DNA of 8,541 nt from Bryobacteraceae bacterium (GTDB taxonomy: Bacteria; Acidobacteriota; Terriglobia; Bryobacterales; Bryobacteraceae), in assembly GCA_025350445.1 (NCBI GenBank), contig JANXXV010000779.1, positions 1-8,541 of the forward strand, given 5' to 3'. The translations under genes were made by a program, and so were the position numbers. The notes beneath the pieces were generated by a model. It did not search any database. It saw only the letters and a list, made by a program, of their open reading frames with translations, and was not told the origin of the DNA. How positions within the stretch are numbered: the first letter of the stretch is position 1; every line of letters starts with the position of its first letter. Of this stretch, positions 7,017-8,541 are shown piece after piece.

Positions 7017-7436
7017 GACCTTGCGCTCCTTACTGAAGACTCCCCAAACTCCCCACACGATGAGTGCCCACGCCACCATGAGCGCCAAAGCCGGGAGAAC
7101 ATGACAGATGCCCATGATCGTTTCCTGCCAGGCGCGCCCCCGGGGGCGCGCCTGGGCGCCGGCGATCTGGAGGAACTTTGCCGTTCCCCAGAAGGCCCCA
7201 GCGACTTCAGAGAGGCTCAGAGGCCACAGCGCAAGGTGAGTCCAAACGGCCACTCTAGCCGCGCGCGGACGAAGCGAGCAGAGCGAGGAACTCAGCAGGA
7301 CCGCCGCTACCATCGAAATCAATCCGCTGTCGGCGAAGCCGGCGCTGTGCGCCGCGAGCATGAGCCGCGGATAAGGCTCGGCAGGGATGGCAGCGCCGGC
7401 AAGCAGACTGTCGAGCAACAGCCCCGCGCCATTCAC
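6999..7436 (-). CDS. Hydroxylaminobenzene-mutase-like small membrane protein
   Basis: A 145-residue integral membrane protein from a GTG at 7436. Four hydrophobic segments are visible, at about 3-19, 35-52, 62-82 and 107-131. The pattern NGAGLLLDSLLAG, then PRLMLAAHSAG, AFWGTAKFLQIAG, AWQE and a final LIVWGVWG matches the layout I know for hydroxylaminobenzene mutase and relatives, which rearrange hydroxylaminobenzene to 2-aminophenol in the membrane. The match is by pattern only, and many relatives have no tested activity. The frame is open further upstream to 7691, but that stretch lies over another gene and is not hydrophobic. GTG 7436 overlaps the stop of a 26-codon ORF as GTGA and has no ribosome site of its own. 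A frameshift that cut off the true N-terminus is the alternative. A perfect 28-bp palindrome lies inside the gene. Confidence 0.62.
   Translation of the reverse strand: MNGAGLLLDSLLAGAAIPAEPYPRLMLAAHSAGFADSGLISMVAAVLLSSSLCSLRPRAARVAVWTHLALWPLSLSEVAGAFWGTAKFLQIAGAQARPRGRAWQETIMGICHVLPALALMVAWALIVWGVWGVFSKERKVSSKPA
7128..7155. repeat. Perfect 28-bp palindrome inside the mutase-like gene
   Basis: 14 bases (CCAGGCGCGCCCCC, 7128-7141) are followed at once by their exact reverse complement (7142-7155), with no loop. The segment encodes the polar QARPRGRAWQ stretch between two membrane helices. It could form a cruciform in DNA or a strong hairpin in mRNA. Confidence 0.8.
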
Positions 7437-7513
7437 AGCGAGACAAACGGCGGGACGCGTGCGGGTGATCGAACGGCACCAGACCGGTGAACACCCGGCT
7501 GAATGGAATTCAC
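7433..7513 (-). CDS. Small 26-residue ORF with strong ribosome site, coupled to next gene
   Basis: A GTG at 7513 begins a 27-codon frame (MNSIQPGVHRSG...PPFVSL, then TGA). It has the best Shine-Dalgarno in this operon, and its stop overlaps the GTG of the mutase-like gene (GTGA). The peptide is basic and proline-rich with no known motif. Two readings are possible. It may be a leader ORF whose translation delivers ribosomes to the downstream gene. Or it may be the original N-terminus of that gene, separated by a frameshift; against this, the peptide does not resemble the hydrophobic N-terminus of the family. It starts 29 nt after the stop of the preceding membrane-protein gene. Confidence 0.45.
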   Translation of the reverse strand: MNSIQPGVHRSGAVRSPARVPPFVSL

Positions 7514-7519
7514 GCGTTG

Positions 7520-7527
7520 CTCCTTCC
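7520..7527 (-). promoter_or_regulatory. Shine-Dalgarno GGAAGGAG deciding the GTG start at 7513
   Basis: GGAAGGAG on the minus strand lies 6 nt before GTG 7513. It is the only strong ribosome site between the two membrane-protein genes, and it points to a frame that is not the frame of the larger downstream protein. Confidence 0.65.
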
Positions 7528-7542
7528 CTGGATAGCGAATTT

Positions 7543-8052
7543 TCAAGCCTCTTTCCGCAGTGTCCAGATCCAGCCGCCGAACGTGAGGACCAGGAACGGG
7601 TACGCGAAAAAGGGCAGTGGCGAGGCAGTTGGCAGAACTTGTTCCCCCCAAAAAATCCTTGCGGCCGTAATAGCAAAGAGAACTGCGCCAATAATGCCTA
7701 CTACCCGAATCCAGCCAACGAATTCTTTTGGAATACTGGTGAGTAGAAGGGCCGCGGACCATAAGGCCGTCCCCGCGGCAAAGGATGGAACGCTCCCTGC
7801 AAGGGACTGCGCGGTCCCCTCCAGCATGATGCCTTCGCCGATCGCGAAGACAAGAAAGCCGGCGCCGGCAAGGTCATTTCCCGCTCTGAAGAATCTCAAG
7901 GCAAGCAGGGCGGCAGCCACCACCAGACCAACGCCGTCGACCGCCCAGAACGCCGCTTGAAGCTTTCGTTCCACGACCATTGTCCCCAGCACGCCGAACA
8001 CTCCACCAAGAGCGAGACCAGTGGCAGCCACGACGTTCGCAGGATTTTTCAT
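7543..8052 (-). CDS. Six-helix integral membrane protein of unknown function
   Basis: A 169-residue, almost entirely hydrophobic protein. Likely membrane helices lie at about 6-27, 33-53, 61-79, 91-107, 112-134 and 146-165, with short charged turns (ERK, RAGND, PKE) and a C-terminal RKEA. It resembles small conserved hypothetical membrane proteins, but I know no tested function and see no catalytic motif. I chose ATG 8052 (MKNPANVV) because hydrophobicity begins there; the frame stays open to 8250, but the extra residues look non-coding and cross a hairpin. No Shine-Dalgarno precedes the ATG. Instead a TATAAT ends 10 bases before it, which suggests a leaderless or nearly leaderless message. 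The mutase-like gene downstream is probably in the same operon. Confidence 0.75.
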   Translation of the reverse strand: MKNPANVVAATGLALGGVFGVLGTMVVERKLQAAFWAVDGVGLVVAAALLALRFFRAGNDLAGAGFLVFAIGEGIMLEGTAQSLAGSVPSFAAGTALWSAALLLTSIPKEFVGWIRVVGIIGAVLFAITAARIFWGEQVLPTASPLPFFAYPFLVLTFGGWIWTLRKEA

Positions 8053-8061
8053 GTGTGGGAG

Positions 8062-8067
8062 ATTATA
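8062..8067 (-). promoter_or_regulatory. -10 box TATAAT for a probably leaderless transcript
   Basis: TATAAT on the minus strand is separated by 9 nt from ATG 8052. With usual spacing, transcription would begin at or 2-3 nt before the start codon. No good -35 hexamer is seen at 16-18 bp upstream, and there is no ribosome site, so the call rests on the perfect -10. Confidence 0.45.
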
Positions 8068-8106
8068 CAACACGAAGCCAAACGCCCTTGATGGACCGCT
8101 TTCAGG

Positions 8107-8141
8107 CGAAGCGGCCAGAGCGAATCCACTTGGCCGCTTCG
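8107..8141. repeat. 11-bp perfect hairpin in the intergenic spacer
   Basis: 8107-8117 (CGAAGCGGCCA) pairs perfectly with 8131-8141 across a 13-base loop. It lies about 40 bp upstream of the -10 box of the six-helix gene. There is no T-run on either side, so it may be a terminator-like element, a regulator site or part of a structured RNA. Confidence 0.6.
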
Positions 8142-8163
8142 TAATCTCGTTGAAGTGACCTCT

Positions 8164-8181
8164 GCCGCCATCACTGGCGGC
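8164..8181. repeat. 7-bp hairpin with tetraloop
   Basis: GCCGCCA (8164-8170) and TGGCGGC (8175-8181) pair perfectly around the loop TCAC. It is the middle of three consecutive hairpins between the DUF3303 gene and the six-helix membrane protein gene. Confidence 0.55.
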
Positions 8182-8196
8182 TAACTCCTGGTTTAC

Positions 8197-8234
8197 GGCG
8201 CATCCGGAAGTTGGAAAGCACCCCCGGATGCGTC
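8197..8234 (-). terminator. Hairpin downstream of the DUF3303 gene, possible terminator
   Basis: CGCATCCGG (8199-8207) pairs with CCGGATGCG (8224-8232) across a 16-base loop; one G-T wobble and one more pair can extend the stem outward to 8197/8234. It lies about 32 nt after the DUF3303 stop on the minus strand. No T-run follows, so termination is a guess from position and stem strength. Confidence 0.45.
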
Positions 8235-8266
8235 CAAGATCACATGCCAAGCAGGCAAAGATGTCA

Positions 8267-8541
8267 CTAGCCTTTCAGGCTGTCGCGCCAGGCGATTACT
8301 TCGAGTTCGCCCCGGACTGCGTCCTCAACGTGGACCACGGGGTGCACCTGGAATACAAACGCAGGGAGCATCGAGCAAAACTTGTGAATCGTTAGTGGAT
8401 CGTCGCAGTCCACCAACATATGCCCACCCCACTCGCCCACACGAATTACGAAAAACTCGATCTTGAAATTGGCTGGCGCCGTCCACCGGCCAAAAACCTC
8501 GAGGATTCGCTTCTGGGCATTCTCATACTCAATCGGCGAAC
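8267..8541 (-). CDS. DUF3303-like protein, N-terminus outside the window (partial)
   Basis: The frame enters from the right edge (first whole codon 8539-8537) and runs 90 residues to a TAG at 8267-8269. It begins SPIEYENAQKRILEVFGRW and continues with FFVIRVGEWGGHMLVDCDD, HKFCSMLPAFVFQVHPVV and a final ELEVIAWRDSLKG. This is the layout of DUF3303 proteins, small ferredoxin-like alpha/beta folds of about 90-105 residues: A..RFLE..RW, then a strand with xxxVEADD, then F.V.PVV. Probably only about 10 residues are missing. No function is established for the family. Family assignment is by pattern. Confidence 0.68.
   Translation of the reverse strand, partial: SPIEYENAQKRILEVFGRWTAPANFKIEFFVIRVGEWGGHMLVDCDDPLTIHKFCSMLPAFVFQVHPVVHVEDAVRGELEVIAWRDSLKG

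Noticed and set aside
6647..7036. 129-codon plus-strand open frame containing GHFYLAVTPDSGRL
   Set aside because: Its first part is the terminal repeat of the palindromic element read through, and the rest lacks any domain. It is the kind of false gene often called over insertion-sequence ends.
6993..7490. 165-codon plus-strand open frame
   Set aside because: It is very rich in charged residues, antisense to a clear multi-helix membrane protein and spans the 28-bp palindrome.
7691..8250. Upstream start codons extending the two membrane proteins
   Set aside because: The extensions are non-hydrophobic, Arg/Ser/Pro-rich and overlap another gene or a hairpin; the internal starts fit the protein families and local signals better.

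Overview
The window looks like a chromosomal segment of an Acidobacteriota bacterium, most likely of the Bryobacterales/Solibacter type. This is inferred from gene content: an Oar-like TonB-dependent receptor of about 1140 residues with an N-terminal carboxypeptidase-regulatory-like domain, a secreted DUF1080 (3-keto-disaccharide hydrolase) protein, a seven-heme cytochrome c, a GH95 fucosidase relic and a DUF3303 protein. Base composition is moderately GC-rich throughout. No tRNA, rRNA, CRISPR array or intact transposase was seen.

Left part (1-1847, + strand): a compact operon. It holds the tail of an unrecognised upstream gene, a secreted DUF1080 protein and a secreted kinesin-light-chain-type TPR protein. 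The three are joined by two successive ATGA stop/start overlaps.

Middle (1828-6189, - strand): a convergent operon. A sigma70-like promoter at 6162-6189 drives the large TonB-dependent receptor. The heptaheme cytochrome c follows, in a frame that appears to start at a CTG overlapping the receptor stop (CTGA). Its end overlaps the end of the TPR gene by 20 bp, so the two operons meet with no intergenic space.

Relic zone (6239-6998): just upstream of the receptor lies the C-terminal remnant of a GH95 alpha-L-fucosidase-like gene with an internal frame-breaking deletion. It is cut exactly at the end of a 234-bp imperfectly palindromic element with 27-bp inverted termini (MITE-like, possibly two ends of an IS21-type element). 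The rest of the GH95 gene is absent. From 6743 to 6974 I see nothing recognisable.

Right part (6975-8541, - strand): two small integral membrane protein genes, the distal one resembling hydroxylaminobenzene mutase. It seems to be translationally coupled to a 26-codon ORF with a strong Shine-Dalgarno and it ends in a 17-bp hairpin. A hairpin-rich 214-bp spacer (8053-8266) separates them from a DUF3303 gene that runs off the window edge.

Functionally, the secreted DUF1080 protein, the TonB receptor and the broken GH95 gene suggest a former or current glycan-use locus. Linking the multiheme cytochrome to it rests only on gene arrangement.
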